From an uncultured Bacteroidota bacterium (GTDB taxonomy: Bacteria > Bacteroidota > Bacteroidia > Chitinophagales > Chitinophagaceae): a DNA stretch of 47,808 nt. Position numbers and translations under genes: made by a program. The notes beneath the pieces were generated by a model, which ran no database searches, was not told the origin of the DNA, and saw nothing but the letters and a program-made list of their open reading frames with translations. Of the stretch, positions 27,495-35,660 are shown piece after piece. Numbering within the stretch: the stretch's first letter is position 1; every line of letters starts with the position of its first letter. The stretch lies in assembly GCA_903853805.1 (NCBI GenBank), contig CAINUN010000054.1, forward strand, positions 1-47,808, read 5' to 3'.

Positions 27495-27879
27495 GCACGA
27501 TTTATTTCTGAACACTACCTCATTTATCAATTAAAATAAGATAAAAAATCTGAAGAATTTTAAAAATACTCTAAATTATAGTGCAACTTAAAATAGTAAC
27601 CTGCTTAATTTTTTTGTATTTTTTAGTAATAACAAATTTATTCAAAATCAAAAAATGAAATTAATAGCATTAATAACTAAAGAAAAACAATCGTTTACGA
27701 TTTATTTATTTACACATTAATATACATGAAGAAATATATGCTGTTATAGTTGTTGTTATACGCGTTTTTAAAAAAAATAATACTCAACTTTGTGTCGTTA
27801 ACAAAATAATAACATAGCAATAACGACAGAATAACATAAGGAGGGAATCGGATTTCTTTCACTAACAAAACACTTTAAG
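27495..27879 (+). promoter_or_regulatory. AT-rich leader region of the tubulin/actin-like operon
   Basis: About 385 bases without a gene. An inverted repeat, TGTCGTTA (27793-27800) and TAACGACA (27821-27828), lies just after a near-consensus -7 box, CAACTTTG (27785-27792), about 80 bases before the first ATG. An AGGAGG sequence at 27840-27845 is too far (about 35 bases) from the ATG to be its ribosome site, and no small ORF after it was convincing. The repeat differs from the S24 gene operator, so shared control is not shown. Confidence 0.4.
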
Positions 27880-29172
27880 ATGAGAACGACAGTATTATTT
27901 TTTAGTCTGATTTTCTTGATACAAGCTTGTACCACTGGCAATGCTTTTAATCAGAATGGTCATGAAGAAACATTAATTCCTACTTCTTATTCAGGAACAA
28001 AGGCTAAACAATTGACTCCTAATACATCTATTAAGTATCGAATTTATCTCGACAATTCATATAGCATGAATGGTTATTTTAAAGATGGGTCAAATTTTTT
28101 ATCCACAGTTAATAAACTAATAACTCATTTGTCAAATATTAGCGACGATGAAAATTCAATATGTGATTTGAATTATATTAATAATGGAATAAACTATTTT
28201 GGGAATACTAAAAATATTGATATTGGAAAATATCTTGGTTCTATAAATGATTTTTATTCAAACGATCAAAAAGGTAATAGAAAAGTTACTGATTTGAAAG
28301 ATGTCTTAAAATCTGTAATTGATAGCATACAGCAAAATACAGTAAATGTAATTATTACAGATGGGATTCCGTCGCCAGGTTTGAATGGGCAAGAATCAGG
28401 TACATATCTCGATATCCTTCAAAATTGTATCTATAAAGGTGTATATTCTAAGTTATCAAAACTCGAATTTATTACACAAATAATTAAATGCAAATCTGGT
28501 TTTAGCGGAATATATATCAACCAATTAAACAAAGGTATAAAATTAGAGGGAAATGAAAGGCCTTATTATATATTTATAATGGGAGAAGAAATTGCTTCAA
28601 AAAAAGTCGCGGAGTTTATAAGAAAACATATCGAAAGCAGTAATTTTCAATCTTCTGTTCTATTCAATAATTCGCATAATATAACAGTAAAATCAAAAAT
28701 ATTGTTAGGTACTGGTTATGAAATTGTTGGAAATGCTAGTGCCATGAAAATACACAAAAAAAATGAAGGAACTAATGAAGTTAAACTTAGAATATTAGCT
28801 GATTATAAAACAATATCCCAAAATGATGAATATTTATTGAATTTTGATAATTATGAAGTTACTCCAGTAGATGCTAAAATTACTATTTATAAGATTACCA
28901 ATATTGACGACCCCTTGAACAAGGGATTTACGCATAAAATATTGTTAACAATTCCTAATTTGTATCAAAACGAACAAGTTAAAATTTGCCTTAAAAATAT
29001 ACAGCCTGAATGGATAAAGGAAACAAATACCACGCAAGACATTAACTTATCTGATTCAGAAATAAAACAAAAAACATTTGGATTTCAGTATATTGTAAAT
29101 GGGTTTATTGACGGATACCGGGAGCGAAAATTAATCGATAATTATTTTACATTAATCATTAAAAATCAATAA
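27880..29172 (+). CDS. VWA-like lipoprotein, first gene of the tubulin/actin-like operon
   Basis: This 430-residue protein has a lipoprotein signal ending in FLIQAC, with Cys17 the lipidation site, so it should be anchored in an envelope membrane. Residues 50-165 look like a von Willebrand A fold: YRIYLDNSYSMNG has the DxSxS metal-site motif (Asp58, Ser60, Ser62), KVTDLKDVLKS supplies a possible Thr137, and VNVIITDGIPSPG (about 155-167) gives the typical TDG strand end. The C-terminal 200 residues look beta-rich and are unrecognised. Base composition is very AT-rich (13 of 60 G+C in each of lines 28141 and 28201). It likely senses or binds a partner at the cell envelope; the ligand is unknown. 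Confidence 0.75.
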   Translation: MRTTVLFFSLIFLIQACTTGNAFNQNGHEETLIPTSYSGTKAKQLTPNTSIKYRIYLDNSYSMNGYFKDGSNFLSTVNKLITHLSNISDDENSICDLNYINNGINYFGNTKNIDIGKYLGSINDFYSNDQKGNRKVTDLKDVLKSVIDSIQQNTVNVIITDGIPSPGLNGQESGTYLDILQNCIYKGVYSKLSKLEFITQIIKCKSGFSGIYINQLNKGIKLEGNERPYYIFIMGEEIASKKVAEFIRKHIESSNFQSSVLFNNSHNITVKSKILLGTGYEIVGNASAMKIHKKNEGTNEVKLRILADYKTISQNDEYLLNFDNYEVTPVDAKITIYKITNIDDPLNKGFTHKILLTIPNLYQNEQVKICLKNIQPEWIKETNTTQDINLSDSEIKQKTFGFQYIVNGFIDGYRERKLIDNYFTLIIKNQ

Positions 29173-29192
29173 TCACAAACAAACACACCCTC

Positions 29193-29624
29193 ATGAATAT
29201 TTTTGATTCAATTATTCGATTTAGTTATTCCCGCGACTTACTCGAACATCTTAAAGGTCTTTCCTTGAATGGAGAAGCCTGCACGAGTCAGTCTGTTTAT
29301 CAAATGGTTACTCTAATTGTATTAGGGTTTTCTATTGCAAGTATTTTGAATTATTATTTTGGGCTTTTTAACAGACCTTTATTTAGTAGAATTTTCTCTT
29401 GGTTATTCAATGTAGTTGTGGTACCATTTATTGTTGGAATAACTTCTTATTCATTAGCAGTTTCTGGTGTTCCAAGCGGTGCGCATTGTTCATATCTTCA
29501 TTTTTTTAAAACAGATTGTTTACTGTTTGGACTTACTGCTTTTGCTTACACAACAGTGTTATGTATTGTTCTATCAACAACATTTAAATTGTTTAGTGTA
29601 AACAATAAAAAAGTTCCATTTTAA
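29193..29624 (+). CDS. Small integral membrane protein of the operon
   Basis: This 143-residue protein has about three transmembrane segments (VYQMVTLIVLGFSIASILNYYF, WLFNVVVVPFIVGITSYSLAV and LFGLTAFAYTTVLCIVLSTTF). The short N-terminus is polar, and a loop of about 20 residues between the second and third segments contains two cysteines (GAHCSYLHFFKTDC). It has no recognised domain. It starts 20 bases after the VWA-like gene and ends 15 bases before the tubulin-like gene, so all are very probably one transcript. It could link the lipoprotein outside the cytoplasm with the two cytoplasmic nucleotide-binding proteins; that is inference. Confidence 0.7.
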   Translation: MNIFDSIIRFSYSRDLLEHLKGLSLNGEACTSQSVYQMVTLIVLGFSIASILNYYFGLFNRPLFSRIFSWLFNVVVVPFIVGITSYSLAVSGVPSGAHCSYLHFFKTDCLLFGLTAFAYTTVLCIVLSTTFKLFSVNNKKVPF

Positions 29625-29639
29625 TAGTATTTTCGTGGC

Positions 29640-31106
29640 ATGAAAAACCTATTCATTTTTGGAATTGGAGGGACAGGTTCACGAGTTGTCAAAGCGTTGA
29701 CAATGATGCTAGCTTCTGGCATGGAATTGCGAGACGTAGAAAATGTAGTTCCAATTATTATTGACCCCGATATTGCTAATGGTGATTTGACAAGAACAGT
29801 AGATATACTTAACCTTTATAGGGAAATTAGAAGAAAAGGGCTAAGTGAAAAATCTAGTTTTTTCAAAACTAATATTTGCGCATTATCAGACCTTGGAAAT
29901 ACTGACAAAGACAACCCAACTGGTGAATTTATATTTGAAATTGAAGGAGTTAAAGACAATAGATTTAGAGATTTTATTTCATTTCAAGAACTTGACAAAT
30001 CAAATAAAGCATTTTCCTCTATACTTTTTTCAGATGAAAATCTGAATACACAGATGGAAGTTGGCTTTAAAGGAAATCCGAATATTGGAAGTGTCGTTTT
30101 GAACAAATTTAGTAAAACAGCTTTGTTTCAAAATTTTGCCTCTTGTTTTAATAAAGATGATAGGATTTTTATAATAAGCTCTATTTTTGGGGGAACAGGT
30201 GCTGCAGGTTTTCCTTTAATTTTAAAAAATATACGTTCAGCTGATGCTCAGGTTCCTAGGTCACAGTTTTTAAGAGAGGCACAAATTGGTGCAATTACTG
30301 TGCTTCCTTATTTTAGTGTTGACAAAAACGACAGAACAAGTATAGATAGCAATTCCTTTGTTTCTAAGGCAAAGGCAGCTTTGAATTATTATTCGAGAAA
30401 TGTAAGCGGAAACAATTCATTACAAGCATTATATTATATTGGAGATAGTGCCATTAATGGACAATTAGGCTCAGATGGAGCTGCAGAACAGAAGAATAGA
30501 GCACATTTTGTGGAACTTGCCGCTGCTTTATCTATTCAAGATTTTTGTTCATATGAAGATGATGAATTATCAATAAAAGATGGAAAAGTACATAAACCTA
30601 AATTTCTTGAATTTGGATTGCACGAGGAAGCTGGTAAAATAAAATTTACAGATTTAGGTAAAAGAACAAGAAATTTAATTGCAAAGCCTCTAACCCAATA
30701 CCTTTTATTTAAAAATTATTTTCAATATCATTTTGATGAATATCATGAAGATGCATGGGCAAAAAACGGTCATAATAAACTACAAACTATATATCTAGAT
30801 AAAACATGGCATAAAAGAATTGCTGAATTTAATTATCATTTCGAAGATTGGTTGACTGAAATGAGCAATAGTAATGTTTCATTTAACCCATTTATTTATC
30901 GAAATCATGGTGACGATATATTGAATATCGTGGTAAATAGTCCTGAAAAAAAGAAATTTTTATCGGTAAACGGTATAGAATATTTTAGAAAAATTCTCAA
31001 TAAATCCGAACCGGATTTTGATATACTACCAGATAGTAATCAAAAATTATTGGCTTTGTTTTCTTCTGTTACTGAACAAATCATTAATTCAAAAATCAGC
31101 CTGTAA
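29640..31106 (+). CDS. Tubulin/FtsZ-like GTP-binding protein
   Basis: This 488-residue cytoplasmic protein begins KNLFIFGIGGTGSRVVKAL, where GIGGTG (residues 8-13) fits the first nucleotide loop of the tubulin/FtsZ fold. IFIISSIFGGTGAAGFPLIL follows, where GGTGAAG (184-190) matches the tubulin signature GGTG[SA]G. The spacing and the strand-loop-helix context of both loops support a divergent tubulin-superfamily protein, comparable with the 'tubulin-like' Pfam family. The C-terminal 200 residues are unrecognised. A plain Rossmann NAD-binding protein would explain only the first loop. Polymerisation is not demonstrated by sequence. The actin/Hsp70-like gene starts 3 bases after its stop codon. 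Confidence 0.78.
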   Translation: MKNLFIFGIGGTGSRVVKALTMMLASGMELRDVENVVPIIIDPDIANGDLTRTVDILNLYREIRRKGLSEKSSFFKTNICALSDLGNTDKDNPTGEFIFEIEGVKDNRFRDFISFQELDKSNKAFSSILFSDENLNTQMEVGFKGNPNIGSVVLNKFSKTALFQNFASCFNKDDRIFIISSIFGGTGAAGFPLILKNIRSADAQVPRSQFLREAQIGAITVLPYFSVDKNDRTSIDSNSFVSKAKAALNYYSRNVSGNNSLQALYYIGDSAINGQLGSDGAAEQKNRAHFVELAAALSIQDFCSYEDDELSIKDGKVHKPKFLEFGLHEEAGKIKFTDLGKRTRNLIAKPLTQYLLFKNYFQYHFDEYHEDAWAKNGHNKLQTIYLDKTWHKRIAEFNYHFEDWLTEMSNSNVSFNPFIYRNHGDDILNIVVNSPEKKKFLSVNGIEYFRKILNKSEPDFDILPDSNQKLLALFSSVTEQIINSKISL

Positions 31107-31109
31107 AAC

Positions 31110-34100
31110 ATGAGTAAAATATTTAGAATTCACGAGGGCGGTTCCAATAATGTAGAAGATTGGAGCCTTGTTTCTCATCTTTCAGAACATTTAGTAGACG
31201 CTATAAAAGATCCTGACGGAGGCATATCAAAAAAACAAATTACTTCTATTCCTACCCCTTTTGCTAGATTAGATTTAATACGAACGGCATTCAAACAAGT
31301 AACAAATATTGGAAAAGCTGAAGGGATAACAACCTATCATAAGCTTGTCTCTGATTGTCTAGATGTTGCTGAAATCTTTTTTAATTCAGCGTCACTTAAA
31401 GAACAAATTGAAATTATTTCCTGGGACACAGGCATTAATTTTCAAGGATCGGAAATGGTGATTAACCCTAATAGTGATTTAGGGAACTTATTATATTCTG
31501 AAGTGCCAGGACATCGTTTACTTGGCGAAACTTTATTTCTATATTTAAAACAAGATTGTACCTCTTTTAATTTTGATAAACTAGAGCGAATATATTTAAT
31601 TAACTATATTGGAAAGGGTAGTGGATTAATGAATGTCATAGGTGGAACATCTCCACTTACAATGTTCTTTTCTTCAGCAAATGACCTTTCAAGGTTTGTA
31701 GATTTAAGTTTTGGTACTGTAAAATTATTTAGTGAGAACTATACTCCATTATTCAAACGCGACCCAGATTTTATCCGTTATTTTTATTCAATAAAAAGTT
31801 TCTTTCCTCAATTTACTGCACGTTTCAAAGAACTAGATGAATATCTTGAAATGTGTTTTCACTTATTGCCTAACAGTGTTAAGCAAGATATAAAAGAAAT
31901 TGATAGGGACACAATTGGTGAAGAATATCAAGATATTGCTGTAGGGCATGCAGGTTTATATGTGACTGTATTAGGTGAAAAACTAAAATGTAACAGACCT
32001 GAAATTGAAAAAATTGAAAGACTCAGCGATTTTGTGGTTAATGCTACCAAAGAATTGAAAGAAACAAAGCCTCTAATATTACCCAACAAAGATTTTAATG
32101 AACAGTTATACTATGTAAAAGGTAATTGGCAAAGTAATTATCGTTCACCGTTTAATGATAACAGACCTGTAAATGAAAGAACACTACCACATCATAGTTA
32201 TATACAATATCCTTACTTAACTGTAAATGACTTTTTAGAACCTTATATTTTTAGACTACCATACCCTATAAATAAGAATCGGTTTTTTGACGGTTTTTAT
32301 GAAAACAAAAAGCATAGTTTTTCAATACCAATAAAAAAGGATTTTTTCAAGTATTTTTCTATTGAAAACTTACAGCAACATCACCCCGATGGCAAGCGGT
32401 GGTTTGAGTTAGTACCTGGAATTGCAAATGCTGTTGAAGCTATTTTAAGAATTCCAATCAGAGGTAATCATTATGTTCAGTTTTCCAAAACTTATCATGA
32501 TAACCATGCTCCTTTTGGAAGTAGAGATTCAGACGGGAATTTTGGTGGAATTGTAGATAGCCAGATTGCTGTTGCCGTTTATCCTTTCTTAAAAACAATA
32601 AAGAATGAAAATGTACATTATAGGGCTATGTTATTGGATACAGATACACCAAATGACAGAACCCAAACAGAATTTAACCTAAGTTTTTATACTGAAAATG
32701 ACATTCAACATGAGGTAACAATTGGGCACGTAAACACTAGGAGCGAAAAGAGAGAAAATGACATCACCGCTAAATATTATGTTCTTCAAAAGGAATTTGA
32801 TTTGATGGAGATTAGCCAACCTACAGGTGTGAGGGGACTATTGGTTCCATTATTCAAAACTATTCCTCAAGGGGCAACTCAATTTAGTTTTGCAATTGAT
32901 TTTGGTACAACTAATACACATATTGAATATAGAATTGACAAAGGAGGTCCAAAACCTTTTGAAATTACAACCAACGACATTCAAGTAGGTTCAACCATTA
33001 AAAATGATGAGGTTACTCAAGAAATTTTAAGTGATTGGAAGATTGGTAAACATGTTCATTTATTGAACGACATCATTCCTGTCGATTTTTTACCTGAAAT
33101 TATTGGTAAAGGAAAAGATTACAGTTTTCCAATAAGAACTGTGATGGCAGAAAAGAAAGGTATTGACATTAATTTGCCTACTTATACGCTTGCCGATTTC
33201 TCTATTCCTTTTGCTTATGAGAAAAAGTCTTCTCCAATTTATCTCAATATCGTTCCTCATTTAAAGTGGGCCGATTTCAAGAATAATCCTTCAAGAAAAA
33301 GAAGTGTGGAAGCTTTTATTGAAGAGCTTTTATTACTCATCCGAAACAAAGTATTGCTTAATGGAGGCAATCTTGAGTTTACTAAAATAACTTGGTCTTA
33401 CCCATCAAGCATGTCAGAATTTAGAAGAAACACGCTTGAAAATAGTTGGCTTCAATTCACCAAAAAATACATCAGCAATTCGGCTGTTGTCAATAAAATT
33501 TCCGAGTCTGTAGCTCCCTTTTATTATTTCCGAACCAAGGAAGGAGTGCTTGCTTATGACAAGCCTGTCGTTAATATTGATATTGGCGGCGGAACAACTG
33601 ATGTTGTAATTTTTGAAAATAATCAACCATCTTGTATCACTTCATTCCGTTTTGCCGCCGATTGTATTTTTGGTGATGGATATGGAAACTCGCCATCCGT
33701 AAATGGCTTTGTACAAAAGTTTTATCAGCCAATTAAACAAAAGCTGATCAATAATGATTTGTATAATTTAGTAAACGTACTAGACCAAATTTGTAACTCC
33801 GAAAACAGCCAAGAAATAACTGCCTTTTTCTTTTCACTTGAAAATAATAATCTCATTCGTGAAGGGAATTACCCAATAGCTTTTAGTAGTGATTTAAAAT
33901 TAGAAGAAGATTTTAAACTGGTTTTTGTTTTCTTTTATGCTGCCATCATTTATCATGTTGCAAAGTTGATGAAAGCCAAAAACTTGGTGCCGCCACGCCA
34001 TTTACTTTTTAGTGGCATGGGTTCAAAAGTTATCAATATTGCCGACACAGGTTTTGGCTTGAAAAACCTTAGCGAATTTACCAACATTATTTTCCGAGAT

Positions 34101-34583
34101 GTTTATAATTCCGACTCCATTTTTATTGAATTGAAGCAGTATGAAGAACCTAAAGAAATTACCTGTAAAGGCGCTTTGATGTGCGATGAGTTTCTTTCTA
34201 CCGATGATATCAAATCTGTGTTGATAGGCAACAAAGAACAACAATTAGTTTCTGAAAACCCACTTAGATATCATCAACTCAATAACCGCGAATTACTTCA
34301 ATCTGTTTCCGATGAAGTTCTTGAGTTTATAGACAAGTTCTTCTCTTGGAATGAGTCGTTTTATTTCCCTAAAAAATTTGGTGTAAACCCTAATGGGCTT
34401 AGCTCTCAAAAACTGATGTTGAAAGATGACTTGATGCAATTTTTAATGGCTGGCGTAAAAGAAAAATTAGAAGAAGAAAAAGACAATATTGAACTTACAG
34501 TGGACGAAACCCTTTTCTTCTATCCAATAAAAGGAATGCTTCATCGCATGGCGAAACACATTTCTAAAACACATCCTCTTTAA
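31110..34583 (+). CDS. Giant protein with C-terminal actin/Hsp70-like ATPase (SrfB-like)
   Basis: This 1157-residue protein has no signal or membrane segment. About 590 N-terminal residues are unrecognised. The C-terminal half shows the actin/Hsp70 ATPase fold: phosphate-1 loop FAIDFGTTNTHIEYRI (Asp597, Gly599, Thr600, Thr601), phosphate-2 loop NIDIGGGTTDVVIF (Asp824 to Asp831) and the adenosine motif LLFSGMGSKVI (Ser968 to Ser972). Size and arrangement recall the 'virulence factor SrfB' family, whose function is poorly known; that assignment is tentative. It follows the tubulin-like gene by 3 bases. G+C appears to rise towards the 3' half (21 of 60 in line 34021), compared with about 22% at the operon start. 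Confidence 0.8.
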   Translation: MSKIFRIHEGGSNNVEDWSLVSHLSEHLVDAIKDPDGGISKKQITSIPTPFARLDLIRTAFKQVTNIGKAEGITTYHKLVSDCLDVAEIFFNSASLKEQIEIISWDTGINFQGSEMVINPNSDLGNLLYSEVPGHRLLGETLFLYLKQDCTSFNFDKLERIYLINYIGKGSGLMNVIGGTSPLTMFFSSANDLSRFVDLSFGTVKLFSENYTPLFKRDPDFIRYFYSIKSFFPQFTARFKELDEYLEMCFHLLPNSVKQDIKEIDRDTIGEEYQDIAVGHAGLYVTVLGEKLKCNRPEIEKIERLSDFVVNATKELKETKPLILPNKDFNEQLYYVKGNWQSNYRSPFNDNRPVNERTLPHHSYIQYPYLTVNDFLEPYIFRLPYPINKNRFFDGFYENKKHSFSIPIKKDFFKYFSIENLQQHHPDGKRWFELVPGIANAVEAILRIPIRGNHYVQFSKTYHDNHAPFGSRDSDGNFGGIVDSQIAVAVYPFLKTIKNENVHYRAMLLDTDTPNDRTQTEFNLSFYTENDIQHEVTIGHVNTRSEKRENDITAKYYVLQKEFDLMEISQPTGVRGLLVPLFKTIPQGATQFSFAIDFGTTNTHIEYRIDKGGPKPFEITTNDIQVGSTIKNDEVTQEILSDWKIGKHVHLLNDIIPVDFLPEIIGKGKDYSFPIRTVMAEKKGIDINLPTYTLADFSIPFAYEKKSSPIYLNIVPHLKWADFKNNPSRKRSVEAFIEELLLLIRNKVLLNGGNLEFTKITWSYPSSMSEFRRNTLENSWLQFTKKYISNSAVVNKISESVAPFYYFRTKEGVLAYDKPVVNIDIGGGTTDVVIFENNQPSCITSFRFAADCIFGDGYGNSPSVNGFVQKFYQPIKQKLINNDLYNLVNVLDQICNSENSQEITAFFFSLENNNLIREGNYPIAFSSDLKLEEDFKLVFVFFYAAIIYHVAKLMKAKNLVPPRHLLFSGMGSKVINIADTGFGLKNLSEFTNIIFRDVYNSDSIFIELKQYEEPKEITCKGALMCDEFLSTDDIKSVLIGNKEQQLVSENPLRYHQLNNRELLQSVSDEVLEFIDKFFSWNESFYFPKKFGVNPNGLSSQKLMLKDDLMQFLMAGVKEKLEEEKDNIELTVDETLFFYPIKGMLHRMAKHISKTHPL

Positions 34584-34621
34584 CACTAAGATCTATTACT
34601 GAAATACATCATCCTGCTACT

Positions 34622-35068
34622 ATGAATTTTGTCTCTCCTTATAGTTCCATCGCGCTCTTAATCCTAATTCTGTTCTCAGAACCGGTTGCAAGGGCGCAAC
34701 TTTTTGAGAAAAAGAAAGACAATTATTACATCATAGAACATTTGGAGGAAAATAAAAAGGATAAAACCTATGGCTTCACATCTTCAAACCCTGTGAAAGT
34801 AGGCAAGCACGAATCCTTTGGCGGCAATTATAACGAGCAAACCTATTTCCGTTTGCTACGAGATACCCGAGGTGATACCATTATTTTTAAAAGAGTGGGC
34901 ACTTGTTGTGCCTATAAATCAGCAAATGGTTTTTTAGGAAATGCGTCGCTCAACCAATATGAAATCACTTATCACGATAAAGATGGCAAGACAAAAAGTC
35001 GCTTAGTCTATATAAGTCATTATGATTACGAAGAACCTAAGGTTCTTTATGGGTTTATCAGAATATAA
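34622..35068 (+). CDS. Small secreted hypothetical protein
   Basis: This 148-residue protein has a signal peptide (MNFVSPYSSIALLILILFSEPVARAQ). The mature part contains TYFRLLRDTRGDTIIFKRVGTCCAYKS, followed by LNQYEITYHDKDGKTKSRLVYISHYDYEEPKVLYGF. The paired GTCC.YKS and Tyr-rich tail are recurrent in a Bacteroidota secreted family often annotated, probably wrongly, as a phosphooctonate aldolase; no aldolase motif is visible here. It lies 38 bases after the actin-like gene, so read-through is possible, but its higher G+C and signal suggest an ordinary neighbour. It is followed by a bidirectional terminator. Confidence 0.7.
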   Translation: MNFVSPYSSIALLILILFSEPVARAQLFEKKKDNYYIIEHLEENKKDKTYGFTSSNPVKVGKHESFGGNYNEQTYFRLLRDTRGDTIIFKRVGTCCAYKSANGFLGNASLNQYEITYHDKDGKTKSRLVYISHYDYEEPKVLYGFIRI

Positions 35069-35075
35069 CAGAAAT

Positions 35076-35104
35076 AAAAAATCCTGCTATTTGCAGGATT
35101 TTTT
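35076..35104. terminator. Bidirectional terminator between 34622 gene and ArsR gene
   Basis: A 7-bp core stem (35081-35087 with 35093-35099) extends by A-T pairs to 12 bp with a 5-base loop, and has T tracts on both strands. It lies between two converging genes. Confidence 0.88.
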
Positions 35105-35123
35105 ACTGAGAAACTTATTAGAA

Positions 35124-35471
35124 TTAAGCTTCAGAATTAATTAAGTCTGTTACAAATTTTGCAACATTACCAATACGTGGAACGTTCAAAGAATAGTGAA
35201 TGAATTTCCCTTCGCGCTCAGTTCTAACGATGTTAGCACGACGCAAAATAGCCAAATGTTGAGATGCAACTGATTGTTCTAAACGAAGTTTTACATAAAT
35301 GTCAGTCACATTCATGCGTTTGTTTTCTTCAAGTAATTTCACAATTTGTTGACGCAATTTGTGATTTACAGCTCTTAAAGTCATAGCACAGCTTTTTACA
35401 GCTACATAATCGAGCTTAATTGAATCGGCTCCCTCTTGATTAATTACAAGAGCATTTGTTGTTGTTTCCAT
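35124..35471 (-). CDS. ArsR-family winged-helix transcriptional regulator
   Basis: This 115-residue protein has a complete ArsR-type winged helix: HKLRQQIVKLLEENKRMNVTDIYVKLRLEQSVASQHLAILRRANIVRTEREGKFIHYSLN (about residues 37-97). The recognition helix is LEQSVASQHLAILRR. The typical metal-binding cysteine set (CVCDL) is absent; the only Cys is Cys28, outside the recognition helix. It is therefore more likely to sense a non-metal signal or act as a constitutive regulator. A -7 box on the minus strand (TAAGTTTG, 35547-35554) with TTG (35575-35577) provides a plausible promoter and a leader of about 70 bases. Confidence 0.9.
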   Translation of the reverse strand: METTTNALVINQEGADSIKLDYVAVKSCAMTLRAVNHKLRQQIVKLLEENKRMNVTDIYVKLRLEQSVASQHLAILRRANIVRTEREGKFIHYSLNVPRIGNVAKFVTDLINSEA

Positions 35472-35546
35472 TTAATTTAAAATTTTACGGAAGTTAAAAA
35501 ATAATTGATTTTATCGTGTATTACTACACACCCCTATTTATGAATG

Positions 35547-35577
35547 CAAACTTACTATATGAATAAATAAAAAACAA
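35547..35577 (-). promoter_or_regulatory. Candidate promoter of the ArsR-type gene
   Basis: On the minus strand, TTG (35575-35577), a 20-base spacer and TAAGTTTG (35547-35554). The rest of 35472-35660 is AT-rich and holds no gene. Confidence 0.45.
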
Positions 35578-35660
35578 TTTTTAACAATAAAAAGTTGTTA
35601 AAAATTTTTTACAAAATGTTGATATCAAGCGAAATACTCTATTTATTTATTGTTTATCAA

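Noticed and set aside
27840-27845. AGGAGG as a strong ribosome site for the first operon gene
   Set aside because: It is about 35 bases from the ATG and no upstream start codon with a convincing ORF was found.
34622-35068. Fifth gene of the tubulin/actin-like operon
   Set aside because: It is only 38 bases away, but its composition and secreted-family resemblance fit an ordinary neighbour; co-transcription remains possible.
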